Source: Sipunculus nudus
Lineage: Eukaryota > Annelida > Sipuncula > Golfingiida > Sipunculidae
Length of the DNA: 64,000 nt
Reading direction: 5' to 3'
NCBI GenBank assembly: GCA_026874595.1
Contig: CM049322.1
Coordinates: 22,727,400-22,791,399 of the forward strand
Shown: piece by piece, positions 50,100-62,209 of the stretch
How positions within the stretch are numbered: the stretch's first letter is position 1
Layout: every line of letters starts with the position of its first letter
Notes under the pieces: generated by a model
Seen by the model: the letters and a program-made list of their open reading frames with translations, nothing else
Databases searched by the model: none
Told to the model about the DNA's origin: nothing
Made by a program: the position numbers and the translations under genes

Positions 50100-51884
50100 T
50101 AACTGCTTTCAGTTGGCCCCTTAAGTTATTGGGCATAAGGATAAATAAATAATTCATAATTACGAATCAACCAAATGTACCGTATTATAATAGCTTATCG
50201 TTTAACAAAAACGGAAGTCGGTATAGTCATGCACACATTCTTTCAACGAGGATTTTTTAAAAATCAACAATGCATATTCGGTAAAAAGGGGTCGTGATAG
50301 TTAAAGTATTGAGTAAAGATAATAAAGTCAATATTTTTTGTGATAAGTTATGTCTAGAAATGGGCATATTCACATATAAATATAAACTTTATTTATTTTT
50401 TCATGGATTGTATAACAAGGCTTTATGTGGTGTAGGAATCCAATTCCATGGATATCCACCACATCCTGTAGCGCACAAAAATCGTATAAATTCAAATATT
50501 GTGTTTATGACACGGAAACTTATGAACTCTTTGGAACTTGTAAGAAATTTCGATGAAATTCTACTTATGGCTAGATAATTCATGTTGACGGTTCAAACAA
50601 GTTTTTTAGAAAATGAAAATAATAACGCCATATCAGATGGTAGATGACCCAGAAATAAGAGAATTTATGTAAAAAAAAAGTTGAATGCTCACCCTATCCC
50701 TTTTCCGCTAGCATCAACATATATAAACTGTGTTGCATTTATGACGACCAACGGGATCCAGTCAGTACAATGTCTCTGAACCTCATTTACCGTTATCTCC
50801 TGGAACTGTACACCTTAAATTCTTTGTTCGTCGGATTAACATAATCAATAAACGACCCATGCATTGACAACGGGAGGGGAAAGGGTTCTATCAATCAAGA
50901 CCTTGCAATTTAACTTACCACAAAGGAACAATATACTCTTGTATCCATGACAACACACGTCATTAGAGACCTGATGTTTTTACATGATAAAATGAGCTTT
51001 TATTTGAAAAGAATTATTTCTTTATATTCTTGAATTTTTATAGCAGTTTTATCGTCCGTTAATTATTTTGCGCAACATAAAATCGTTTTGTAAAGCATTA
51101 TCTAAAATATTCGGACAATTAAAGCGAAGCATAATGGAAAATGATCAGGAAAATAACAACATGACATGTCTATAATAATGGATTTCGCGATAACAAAATA
51201 TGAGCAAGGCATTCAAACGTAACAACAATAAGACATTTATGGTGCATCTGTCATTATGAAAATATTATAACTAGGTTGTGTCAAAATGTATATACCCAGT
51301 AAGATTTAACTAACTGTCCGTGAAAACAAGAGACGCATATTTTGTGTGTATTAAAGAGATCTGTGTTGGGTGCCTTGCAATATTTAGTGTCGCTATATAT
51401 ACTAGTAATTAAAATTAATTATATATTTTAGATAATTGTATCAAGAGGCGGTCCACGGGCAAATATCTAACAGATATAATGATTGGAATTCCCTCTTAAT
51501 ATGTTTTTACTTTAGGTAAACCATAAAGAACGACTGGACTTACTCTTACATGTAGACACTGATTTTTAACACAGCGTGTGCAAAGCTTTAACCCTCTTAT
51601 AACACCATTCAGACTGGCAGCTTTCATTTCAGTGTTTAAACATTTTTATATTTCAGCGGTCAGCATTTTGTTCAGTGATCTAAGGTATTAACACGTCTGG
51701 TATCACAGGTATTTTTGTTAGATTGAAAAAAAAAAAAGGAGAGATTCCACCTTGATCACTGTGTCCTTCTGGACAGGCACTGACGCTTTAACTCCGTTAT
51801 AATGGGTTGGTTAAATATACATGTATTTGTTATTCAGAAAACTTAGAGGACTTAAAATATCCTTAATTTGTTTCCAAAATGTGG
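49827..51884. other. Intergenic with microsatellites
   Basis: (TA)n at ~49956-49987 and a long (CT)n at 50053-50097 near the lectin 5' end. No exon recognised. Sequence up to the retroelement is otherwise unremarkable. Confidence 0.5.
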
Positions 51885-54105
51885 CTTCATATGTTTGTCT
51901 TGGAGATTAAACGTCTTGGTATGGACTAACGTATTGTTTGTGATTGTCAGCAAGTCTTTATATCAGAGTTAACAGTCGTAGCAGAGCGTGCTTCGTCACA
52001 AATGACTTTTAACTTCAAGAATCCGCCAAAGTTTGAAGAAAACAGAAATTACGATGATTGGAAAAATGAACTGCTGATGTGGTTACGTGTGACTGACCTT
52101 GGCAAAATTAAGCAAGCTCTAGCAATCACATTGAGTTCTTCATCAAGTACAGCCGAAAAAAGGCCTAAGAAATTAGTGCCGATGATTTAAATCAAGAGAC
52201 AGGGGCAACAACGCTGTTAAAGGCATTAGCTATCGTATATCAGAAAGAAGCGAAAGACGGGGCCTATGAGGCATATTAAAAATTTGATAGCTACAGAAGA
52301 ACGTAAAAAATATGAATATGGCGACATTCATTCTAGAATTCGAAACCAGATCAAGTAAGGCAAAGAAGTATGACCTGAGTATATCTGATGTTGTGCTTGC
52401 CTTCAAACTGCTGGACAATGTAGGCCTGACAATAAGGGAAAGACGGTTAGCTTTGACAACTTGCAGTGATATAACATTTGCTTCTATGAAGACATCATTA
52501 AAGCGTATTTTTGGAGAGAGCAGCATCATGGGGTCATTGAATGACATAGGAGCCTTTCAGTATAAACAAGAAAGTGCTTTCTTCACTCAAAATAGATTGC
52601 GCACCAGAAACAAGCGACCTGGGTGCTGGGTGCATCGTTAGAACAAAGCAAGTTTCCACTATCTTTGACAAAATGATTCAGTGCTGGATAGGTGTGCATG
52701 ATACACCACAAAAACTCTTCAGTGATAACAATGGTGAATTCAACAATGGTGCATGTTATGCCACAAATTAAGAGCCAATTGAATGTTGGCAGAGAGGAAA
52801 CTAGTGCTTTCTGCTATGTTGATATTGAGCTTGCCACTTCTGATAAACACATTTCATTACACCAGCATAGTTATATAAATTGTCTTATGCCAGTCAGTTG
52901 AAGCCAAGGAAGGATACTTCAGCGAAAACTTCTGTTGACCGATGAGGAGATGGGACAGTACCGGTCTAAGGTGGGTAAAAGCCTATTGGTGGCAAGACAA
53001 AGCAGGCCTCATGTGAGGTTTGATGCTTGCCATTTAGCTGCTTCGTTAAAAGGTGCTACTGTGGAAATATTCTTGAGGTAGATAAAGTGATTAGAAAGCT
53101 TAAAACTCAAGACATCCATTTAAATTTTCAAAACTCATGGGGATGAGAGCCCCGTACATCTCATGGTTTTTTAGTGAAACCTCACTTGGTAATCTTCCTG
53201 ATGGTGGTACTCAGGGTGGACACCTTGTATTCTTAATGGGAAACGATGGCTTATTTTCTCCTCTGTATTGGCAGTCCAAACAGATCCGTAGAGTTGTGGG
53301 TAGTTCTTTAGCAGGTAAAACCTTATCTTTGTCAGATGGCACTGACAGTGTCATATTCCTTCCTATTTCACTCTCCGAGGTAACCAGTGGAATAACAAAA
53401 CCTGAGAATGTACCAATTAGCTTTGTCATTGATTAATTATTCACTTTTGGATGCCATGAAATCTACCAAATCTGTCGCTGACAAAAGGCTCCGGCTAGAA
53501 ATCAGCAACATAATGGAGCTTATTTCAAACAAGCAAATAAAGACTACAAAGTGGGGCATCTGTAAATAATCAATTGACTGATTGTCTCACTAAGAAAAGT
53601 ACCTCATCTAGGCTGTTGTTAAAAAGTTCTAGAGGAGAGGGTTTGGTCTAACAGTTGGAGGTCTGTTGCAGAGACTTTGTGATAACGGCAAATGTGCTGA
53701 CACAAACGAAGCACTGTTACAGAGAATGTGTGATTATGACAATATACTAATACACAGTGGAAACGACTACTGCATTGTGAACCCTTGATTTTTAATGACC
53801 TTTTAACTTTTATTGTTATTATTATTTTTAAGAAGAGGGAAGTATATTAATGGCATGATCACGTAAAACATTCTCCATATTTAAGTTGCTTACCTCCATA
53901 TTCTGGTGCTAATTTTTTCTTAAGATGATCTCCCAATTTACGTTAATAACCTCCGTACTTTAGGGGCGGTTTTTGAGTGATAATAGGGGAATTTCTTGGA
54001 TGCACCGTAGGCGCCAGTTATATTATATCTCGGAGATTAAACATGTTGGTATGGACTAAAGCGTCTTTTTGTGATAGCCAGCAAGTCTTTATATTAGAGT
54101 TAACT
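51885..54105 (+). mobile_element. Degraded Ty1/copia-type LTR retrotransposon
   Basis: Order gag, integrase, reverse transcriptase end, RNase H, polypurine tract, 3' LTR fits copia (integrase before RT). Gag starts at 52002 (MTFNFKNPPKFEENRNYDDW) and continues with stops and frame changes to ~52560. An integrase fragment follows at ~52666-52760 (FSDNNGEFNN), then an RT C-terminal fragment at ~52925-53080 (EEMGQYRSKVGKSLL, VRFDACHLAASLKGAT) and RNase H at ~53150-53440 (SLGNLPDGGTQGGHLVF, YWQSKQIRRVVGSSLAGKTL). A purine run AAGAAGAGGGAAG ends at 53842, then the 3' LTR. The last ~90 bp of the LTR (GGAGATTAAAC, GGTATGGACTAA, TTTATAT-AGAGTTAAC) recur at 51901-51973 as the truncated 5' LTR. Multiple disruptions and the loss of much of pol mean it cannot move by itself. 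Confidence 0.85.
53843..54105 (+). repeat. 3' LTR of the copia-type element
   Basis: Starts after the polypurine tract and ends ATATTAGAGTTAAC. Its end matches the stretch just before gag at 51901-51973. The 5' boundary is approximate because the 5' LTR is truncated. Confidence 0.6.
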
Positions 54106-55197
54106 GTGGGGATCATATATCACAATTCAGACTTCATATTGCAACACGCGGGAACCTGATCTCACAAACCATTCTTTAACACCAACACATGGGGACCAGA
54201 CCTCACAGATCCAATCTTATGCACAACCGTTCGGGGACCAGACACCACAATTCAGAGTTTATACACCACCACGCGGGGACCAGAAAAAACAAACCAGACT
54301 TAATACACCATCAAGCGGAGATTACACATTATAGATCACTCTAAATACCCTACCACGCCGGAACAAGACATCACAAATCAGATGAGTGTTCATACAGTGT
54401 ATGGCGAGGACCAGACATCATAAGTCAGACGCAGGGACAATATATCACAATTCATACTTTAAACAGCACCACGTGGGAAGCAGACATCACAAGTCAGACT
54501 TTATAAACCACCACGCAAGGACCAGACATCACGAAAACAGACTTTATAAATCACAACGCAGAAACCCCACATCACAAGTCAGACTTAATAGATCACCACG
54601 CAAGGTCCAGACATCACGAAAGCAGAGTTTATAAATCACAACGCAAAGACCAGACATCACGAAAGCAGACTTTATTAACCACCACGCGAGGACCAGGCAT
54701 CACGAAAGCAGACTTTATAATTCACAACGCAAGGACCAGACATCACAAGTCAGACTTTATAGATCACCACGCAAGGACCAGACATCACGAAAGCAGACTT
54801 TATAAATCACAACGCAAGGACCAGACATCACAAGTCAGACTTAATAGATCACCACGCAAGGACCAGACATCACGAAAGCAGACTTTATAAATCACAACGC
54901 AAGGACCAGACATCACAAGTCAGACTTAATAGATCACCACGCGAGGACCAGACATCACGAAAGCAGACTTTATAATTCACAACGCAAGGACCAGACATCA
55001 CAAGTCAGACTTAATAGATCACCACGCAAGGACCAGACATCACGAAAGCAGACTTTACCAAGTCAGACTTTATATACCACCACGCGAGGACCAGTCTTTA
55101 CCAATCAGACTTTATAAACCACCACGCAAGGACCAGACATCACAGTTCAGACTTTATAAACCACCGCGCAAGGACCAGACATCACGAAAGCAGACTG
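54106..55197. repeat. 42/43-bp satellite with 85-bp alternating dimers
   Basis: Monomers of GGACCAGACATCAC followed by CAGACTTTATA and ATCACAACGCAA or a variant. In the middle (~54660-55050) two types alternate: one with GAAAGCAGACTTTATAAATC, one with AAGTCAGACTTAATAGATC, so the effective period is 85 bp. Monomers next to the LTR (54106-54400) are strongly diverged. The array begins at the LTR end. Confidence 0.93.
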
Positions 55198-55730
55198 TGC
55201 TATGTCATGCCAAGCATGTATAGAAAACGTATACTCACTTTTTGTTGTAAAATTTATTGATTACTCATAATTTTACAAAGAATACATATATTCATACATA
55301 CGTACATAAAAATATATGAATATTTTAGAGTTATCGGTTGTTACTTTGTAAGATATGAAGGAGTGGAACAGGGTTTACCGTTGTGATCTCACCTTCATCA
55401 AATACCAGCATTTAAAAGTCCTGGGTTCTGCTGCTATAACGCGACACAAACACTGTTGAAGACTTAAGCCCCCTGTCATCTTTGTTTCCCAATGGTAACC
55501 ATTATGAAATCACAGTTGCTTTTAAGGCCTACTCCTGGAGCTAAATGGTCAAGTATAATATTAATGCAAGAGACTCCTTGTGTTTTGTTAACAAAGTACA
55601 TGTATATAAGAAATATTTTTTTGTGCGTCGATGACGATGACAAAAACATGAAGCCATTGTGTTGGTAGGTGAAGCTATAAATATATGTCCAATGGAGTCT
55701 GGTTTTTAGAGTCAGAATGACACCTTACGT

Positions 55731-56802
55731 CTACTTTGTGTTTCGGCCAGCATTCCTGTTCTTCTTCCTCTTATTTTTCTTGTTTCGTCCTTTCCCTTTT
55801 GCCTTCCTCTTTCTAGGAAACGCGGTTCCTCCACCTGTAGAAAAGCACATAATACACTGTGGTGAAATATGACTATTTCTACCTATGAATAGATAACTAT
55901 CACACTGAAGGAACATAGTGTTCAGGGTGTGGCTGTCTGTCGAGGTTGTCGATGTCTGTCCAGGTTGTGGCTGTCTGTCCAGGGTGTGGCTGTCTGTCCA
56001 GGGAGGGGCCTGCAGTTCAGGTTGTGACTGTCTGTCCAGGTTGTCTCTGTCCGCTCAGGGTGTGGCTGTCTGTCCAGGTTTTCTCTGTCTGTCCAGGGAG
56101 TGGCTTTCTGTCCAGGTTGTGACTGTCTGTCCAGGTTGTCTCTGTCCGCTCAGGGTGTGGCTGTCTGTCCAGGTTTTCTGTCCAACACAACTTTGTCAGT
56201 GACAAAGGATTGGTGACGTCTTAACAACACCACTGTGTCAGGGACAAATGGTTTTTGCCGTCATGACAACACCACTGTGTCATTGTCAAAAGATTGGTGA
56301 CGTCATAATAGCACCACTGTCTCACTGACAAGGGTTCGGTGGCCAGATAGGAACACCATCCTGTTTATGGAGCTGGTATTAACTTTTTATTTCAGAAACT
56401 TGGCCACTAAGCTTTGTAACATTTTGGTCTTTTTCATTAAAACTATCGGCTTATTTTGGTTTAATGGACATTGATCAATATTTCACTTTGCCTTATAATT
56501 TGAGCACTAAATCAGTTAGGGTTAAACTGAAATTTAGAAAGCTTTAATTACCTAATAACTCACATTGAGTAAACCATTATTAACCAATCAAACTCTTTTA
56601 ATTTCAATGTTTGTTAATTTCAAAGTGATTACAAAGGTTCAGTTATGGTAAGGCCACAGTTGTTGTGGTCAACTGAAGATCCACCTTATTTCAAAGTGTC
56701 TTGATTCAGATATACCTTTTGTGCTTAGCTATTTTACAAATCTGTTTATAACATTAGTTAGTTTATCATCTTCTAAATACATATATACATTTATATATAC
56801 AT

Positions 56803-56849
<47 letters not shown>

Positions 56850-59800
56850 AAAGATGAGTGCACACATACCGGCACACTCCTCCTGGAAGATTTTTCTGGT
56901 TTTGTCACATTCACTGCCGAGATGCTTGCTGGCCCGCATGGTCCTGGGCGTGGAGCAGATATCCCCGGCGTTCAGGAAGCACTGACGACACGACTTGTAC
57001 CAGTCCTCCTGCGACTTCTTACTCCTGTCAATCAGATAAAGAGTTTTAGGGACAGGACCAAGGCCTAGTTGGTTGCTCTGTCCATTGAGTGAGGATGAAA
57101 CTAACCGTATGGTGAGAATGTTTTGGTGTTGTTATGTAGCTCTCGGGATTTCAGTTTTTTATATTCATTTGTTTGGAATAGCCCCTAAATTCCTAACATG
57201 ACGTTAAGACATGGAGCGAATCTCTGAGGTTCTAGAGATATTTCAATAGTTTGTCCAGGAGACCCCTACTGGGTAAGAAACGGGGATCCTCCGCTCAGAA
57301 ACGCATTGACTTTTCTATTAGGTTAGGCCCTTTCTTCAAAATGAATCTCTTAGATCTGCAGTATAATCCCTTAACTATCGTAGTCTATGTCCTGTCCTTA
57401 AAACTGAAATCTGCTCTTTCTGAAGTCAAATGCCTTAACCATTAAGCTACGTCCTGTAGTGTCCTTAAAGCTTAATCTCCTGTCTCTGTAGTAAAATGCC
57501 TAAAGCAGTGTCCTTAAAACTTAATCTTCTGTCTCTGTAGTAAAATCCCTTTACCATTGAACTACGTTCTGCAGGGTCCTTAAAACTTAATCTCCTCTTT
57601 CTGTAGTCAAATGCCTTAACCATTAAGCTACGCTCTGCAGTGTCCTTAAGGCTTAATCTTCTGTCTCTGAAGTCAAATTCCTTAACTTTAATTTACGTCC
57701 TGTCCATCAAACTTAATCTCTTGTCTGTAGACCTTCCATAGAAAGCACATTCGATGGTCCTATAATCTTTGTTTACATCTGGGCAAAAGCGAAACTAGCC
57801 ACCTGCTATGTTCTATTCATTTTAATAACAGATTGATTCTATTCTGGGTATAATACAATGATGTTTTATCGGCCTCGGTGGTGCGTAATCGAAAGTAAAC
57901 TAATATAGCATATAGGTCTGATATTAGATATGCTTCATTTAAGTATGCTTCGACTGACCTCAGCTACCCTCCATCACTTGAAAAATTAATGATTTTTAAG
58001 GGTCAATCGAGTGTTTACATGTCATAGTTAGTTTCTTTTGACAAGACTGTAAACATTTAATTTTTTCTTTCATTAAAATCAAATTTTAGACTAGGAGGTG
58101 GGTAAAACGTCATTTGGAAATTTGTATGCATGGGTTAAAATGCCCTATGTACAGCGAGTGTATTAGCAGCAAGGATCTCGCTTTGCAATTCCCCCTTGTG
58201 GCTAACAGTGTGGTTGGACAGGCGGAACGAAGAGCTATTTAATTTTGGAGACTGAGGGCTAAAGGTCTTATTGTTGCCAAAGTAACTTACATCAGTGTAG
58301 CCTTCAAATTTATATTAAAACAAAGTTAACCCTAGTAATAAATGCATCTTTGAATACTCAGAATATCTTCGATTAGACATACTTTATAAAATAATATTCA
58401 TGTCGTCAGTATGAAGTTTTTTATTTAAAATAAAAAGTTCATTTTTTAAAAAGCTACAGTTTATCTAACACCTGGCAACAAATCTATAGTTTACAACAGT
58501 ATCATGCAAAATTTATACAAATAGCATTTTTTTTTTTTTTTTTACCTTCATGATATTTCATTCTTTTTTCTTAAATGTTAATTAAAAACAAATTGGAAAA
58601 TTAACAAAGGATTATTTGTCAAGAGTGGTCTGCTTTATTAAGAATACATTTTCAAAACATATGTGCAATATCAAAGAGCTAAGTTCTCGGTGAATTGTGA
58701 GAAAAATCTCCCCTTAATGGAATGTAATAATCTTAAAATATTTAAGAAAATGATGAGAAAAAATTGTCAAAAACTGTTCAGGAAGAGTAACTTTATTCTT
58801 CTTAGCTCAAATGTGAATGCAAGTGACAGTCATATAACATGAGTCCATATTAATGTCTGATTTGGTTCCCTCAATGCTGGATTACTCTTGATATTAATCA
58901 CATAAAAATAGTTTAATGCGAAGTGTCAAGTTTGTAAGTGTCAAATTCAACAGGAGGCGGCGCCTGTGGTCGCAGGGCATGTCCACAGGCAACCCTGGCT
59001 TGCATTCATGGCCAAGCCATGCTTAAGCTCAAAGAGCTACCACTGCAAGCGAAATTCCCATAGGTTTTGCTAAACAAATAAGCATTGGAAGAAAGTGCTG
59101 AATTGCTCAGAATATCCATTTGGTTTTGTATTCACCTAATTTGAGAACGACAAGGCAGTTAAAAGGCTGCTTTTTCTTAATGATCAACTATATTATCAAC
59201 CACAAGCTAGACAACAATAACCTTGAAGTTCATATATTTTCTTTAGAAAAATATAAATTTAATTCTTTTGTATAGGACACAAAAACATTAATAACTAGAC
59301 ATATGCATTCTTAGGAATGCATGCCTCCGCCATGTGGGGGGGGGGGTCTTTACTATGGGATGCTCTCCAACCCCTGTTTGCATTCACTTATTCGCCCCAT
59401 CATCCCAGCATAGGTGGTTGTACATTTGTGAATATTCCTTGATGACGTTACTGAATCCGGATCATGTGTCGGATCCGCACCAAAATCTTAATTGGCCCAT
59501 TTTTAAAAATGTCCTAAATATTTATGAGGTTCATTGCAATAAAATAAAATCACTGACCCGCAGAATTGGTCGAAAGTCTCTTGGTCCTGTGTGATCTGAC
59601 TCTTCATTCGCGAGATGTAGTCCAGTATACACACGGTGGAGCGGAGGGATACGGAGCGCTGACAGTCCCTGTCCGAGATGACCTCTGCATCTGAACCTAG
59701 TCCGGAAATGAAATGAAAGATCAACATTATGAAACTGAGATACATTGATAATAGAATATCCTTCTTATCAGTTTCTCATTGATTTAAGGCATACACATGC

Positions 59801-62209
59801 ACGGATTGTCTTAAACATTCCATTCAGCCTGATGTTTGTGTATTGATTTTTACCTTTTCTTTCAGTGATCACTTGATACCACCGTTTGGTTACTTTCCAT
59901 ATAACTGCTTTTAAAAAAATGTATGTTCGTAATACTAGCTGACTCCATGTTTGTGTGTAATACTCCCGAACTCCATGTTTGTGTGTAATATACTAGTTGC
60001 TTCCATGTTTGTGTGTAAAACTAGTTGACTCTATGCTTGTGTGTAAAACTAGCTGACTCTATGTTTATATGTAATACTCCCGGACTCCATGTTCGTGTGT
60101 AAACCGATTAGCTCAATCCATGCTTGTGTGCAAAACAAGCTGACTATAGGTGTAACATGTTTGTGTGTAATACAAGCTGACTCCATGTTTATGTGTAATA
60201 CTCCCGAATTCCATGTTTGTGTGTAAAACTAGCTGAATCTAAGTTTGTAATAAGTACAAGCTGACTCTGTGTAATCCTCGCGTACTCCATGCTCGTGTTT
60301 AATACTCCAGGACTCCGTGATTGTGTGTAATACCAGCTGACTCTATGTTTGTTTGTAATACTCTAGGACTCTATGATTGTTTGTAAAACTAGCTGACTCT
60401 ATGATTGTGTGTAATACTGACTGACTCTATGTTTGTGTGTAATACCAGCTGACTCTATGTTTGTGTGTAATACTCTGGGACTCTATGATTGTGTGTAAAA
60501 CTAGCTGACTCTATGATTGTGTGTAATACTGACTGACTCTATGTTTGTGTGTAAAACCAGCTGAATCCATGTTTGTGTGTAATACTATGGGACTCTATGA
60601 TTGTGTGTAAAACTAGCTGACTCTATGATTGTGTGTAATACTGACTGACTCTATGTTTGTGTGTAATACCAGCTGACTCCATGTTTGTGTGTAATACTAT
60701 GGGACTCTATGATTGTGTGTAAAACTAGCTGACTCTAGGTCTAACATGTTTGTGTGTAATACCAGCTGACTCTATGTTTGATTGTAATACTCACGGACTT
60801 CATGTTTGTGTGTAATACAAGCTGACTCCATGTTTGTGTGTAATACTGTGGGACTCTATGATTGTGTTTAAAACTAGCTGACTCTATGATTGTGTGTAAT
60901 ACTGACTGACTCTATGTTTGTGTGTAATACCAGCTGAATCCATGTTTGTGTGTAATACTATGGGACTCTATGATTGTGTTTAAAACTAGCTGACTCTATG
61001 ATTGTGTGTAATACTGACTGACTCTATGTTTGTGTGTAATACCAGCTGAATCCATGTTTGTGTGTAATACTATGGGACTCTATGATTGTGTGTAAAACTA
61101 GCTGACTCTAGGTCTATCGTTTGTGTGTAATACCGGCTGACTCTATGTTTAATTGTAATACTCGCGGACTTCATGTTTGTGTGTAATACCTGCTGACTCC
61201 ATGTTTGTGTGTAATACTATGGGACTCTATGATTGTGTGTAAAACTAGCTGACTCTATGATTGTGTGTAATACTGACTGACCCTATGTTTGTGTGTAATA
61301 CTGGCTTAATCCATGTTTGTGTGTTATATTCGCGGTCTCCATGTGTATGTATAACTAGCTGACTCTATGTTTGTGAGTAAAACTAGCTGACTTTCTGTGT
61401 AAAACTAGCTGACGCTATTTTTTGTTCAAAACTAGCGGACTTTGTGTGTAAAACTAGCTGACTCTATGTGTTTGTTCAAAACTAGCGGACTCTGTGTGTA
61501 AAACTAGCTGACGCCATGTTTGTATGTAAAATTAGCTGATTCTCTGTTTGTGTGCAAAACTCGTTGACTCTATGTTCGTGTGTGCCGACTCCATTTTTTT
61601 TGTATGTAAACTGACTCTACGTTTTGGTGTAATACTTCCTGACTCTATGTTTGTGTGTAATAATGTTACCATATGATTCATTGCTTTAATGTAATACTAT
61701 CTGGCTCTCTTTTTTGTGTTTAATACAAGCTGACTCACGGTGTAATACAAGTTAACTCTGTGTTTGGGTGTAAGACAAGCTGAATTTGTAATGTGTGTAA
61801 GCCAAAAGACTATATTTGTGCGTAACACTTCTTGTATATTGTGTCTGCAAGTAGTTTTGGTGTATTGCTACATAACTACCTGTATTTGAATTGAACCAGA
61901 AACCTATGCATGTATTTGATTCCCTCTTACATAATGCACGTTTTTGTGGGTATTTCTTCAACTGTGTGTTCGTGTGTTGCCCTGTCCCTGCTACATGTGA
62001 ACTTAAGCGTGTATCTCAAAACACAAGCGCTTTAATGCAGATTTAATTTTTTTCTTTCAAACCTATAGCATCAAGAAGTAAACATATATAGATGAATTGC
62101 GCCAACTACGCAGAATTTCTTTCAAAATTGTAACTGTACCTGTACCAGTGAATTGCTTACCTGTAACCAGCGCACACAGTGCGGCGGCCAGCAGCACGAT
62201 GCTGTTCAT
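55731..62209 (-). CDS. KG-tail-like secreted Cys-rich protein A (four exons)
   Basis: Function unknown. Exons (minus): 62209-62161 (signal peptide MNSIVLLAAALCALVT), 59696-59558, 57024-56870, 55834-55731 (stop TAG). They sum to 447 bp, 148 aa, phases 1,2,1, GT/AG throughout. Exon 2 is 139 bp, the same length as in gene C, with three Cys (RDC, TVC, QFC) and ending FDQFCG just as C ends FVDFCG. Exon 3 has five Cys (KSCRQC, DIC, SEC, EEC). The mature protein has eight Cys, enough for four disulphides, mostly in predicted helices. The last exon is GGGTAFPRKRKAKGKG then Lys/Arg/Asn-rich to the end. Unlike B and C there is no separate exon ending in HAC. Membership of the family rests on exon architecture, exon 2 similarity and the basic tail, so it is less certain than B/C/D. 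No TATA box was seen. An AATAAA on the minus strand near 55250 may be the poly(A) signal. Confidence 0.72.
55920..56185. repeat. 19-bp minisatellite with 95-bp higher-order unit
   Basis: Units like GTGGCTGTCTGTCCAGGTT; a five-unit block (GTTGTGACTGTCTGTCCAGG, TTGTCTCTGTCCGCTCAGGG) recurs 95 bp apart at ~56021 and ~56116. Intron 3 of gene A. Confidence 0.85.
56190..56350. repeat. 42-bp tandem repeat, ~3.5 copies
   Basis: CACCACTGTGTCA recurs at 56228, 56270 and 56312, with GACAA and GGTGACGTC between. Adjacent to the 19-bp minisatellite in intron 3 of gene A. Confidence 0.85.
57390..57735 (-). repeat. ~66-bp tandem repeat with tRNA-like box A
   Basis: On the minus strand the units read CGTAGCTTAATGGTTAAGGC then ATTTGACTACAGAAAGAGG and AGATTAAGTTTTAAGGAC. 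The first part matches a tRNA D-arm/box A and anticodon arm; the T-arm half is not recognisable. Five or six units, variably diverged; intron 2 of gene A. Confidence 0.7.
57740..59300 (-). other. Part of intron 2 of gene A, nothing recognised
   Basis: AT-rich intron sequence without clear repeats, TIRs or exon-like frames; a 20-base poly-T lies at ~58528. Confidence 0.4.
59308..59495 (+). repeat. Dispersed 'CCTCCGCCATGT' repeat, copy 2
   Basis: GCATTCTTAGGAATGC palindrome, CCTCCGCCATGTGGG, GGATCATGTGTCGGATCCGC; matches 13425-13625. Intron 2 of gene A. Confidence 0.65.
59935..61760. repeat. 28-bp minisatellite with nested 112- and ~372-bp periods
   Basis: Monomers such as CTGACTCTATGTTTGTGTGT plus AATACCAG. 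Four-monomer blocks starting GGACTCTATGATTGTGTG lie at 60478, 60590, 60702, 60851, 60963, 61075 and 61222: spacings 112, 112, 149, 112, 112, 147. The longer spacing contains a divergent segment starting GACTCTAGGTCTA at 60731 and again at 61103. Fills most of intron 1 of gene A. Confidence 0.95.

Noticed and set aside
56721-57068. 115-codon plus-strand frame
   Set aside because: Begins in a (TA)n tract and runs antisense to gene A exon 3, whose minus-strand reading has splice sites and a Cys pattern.
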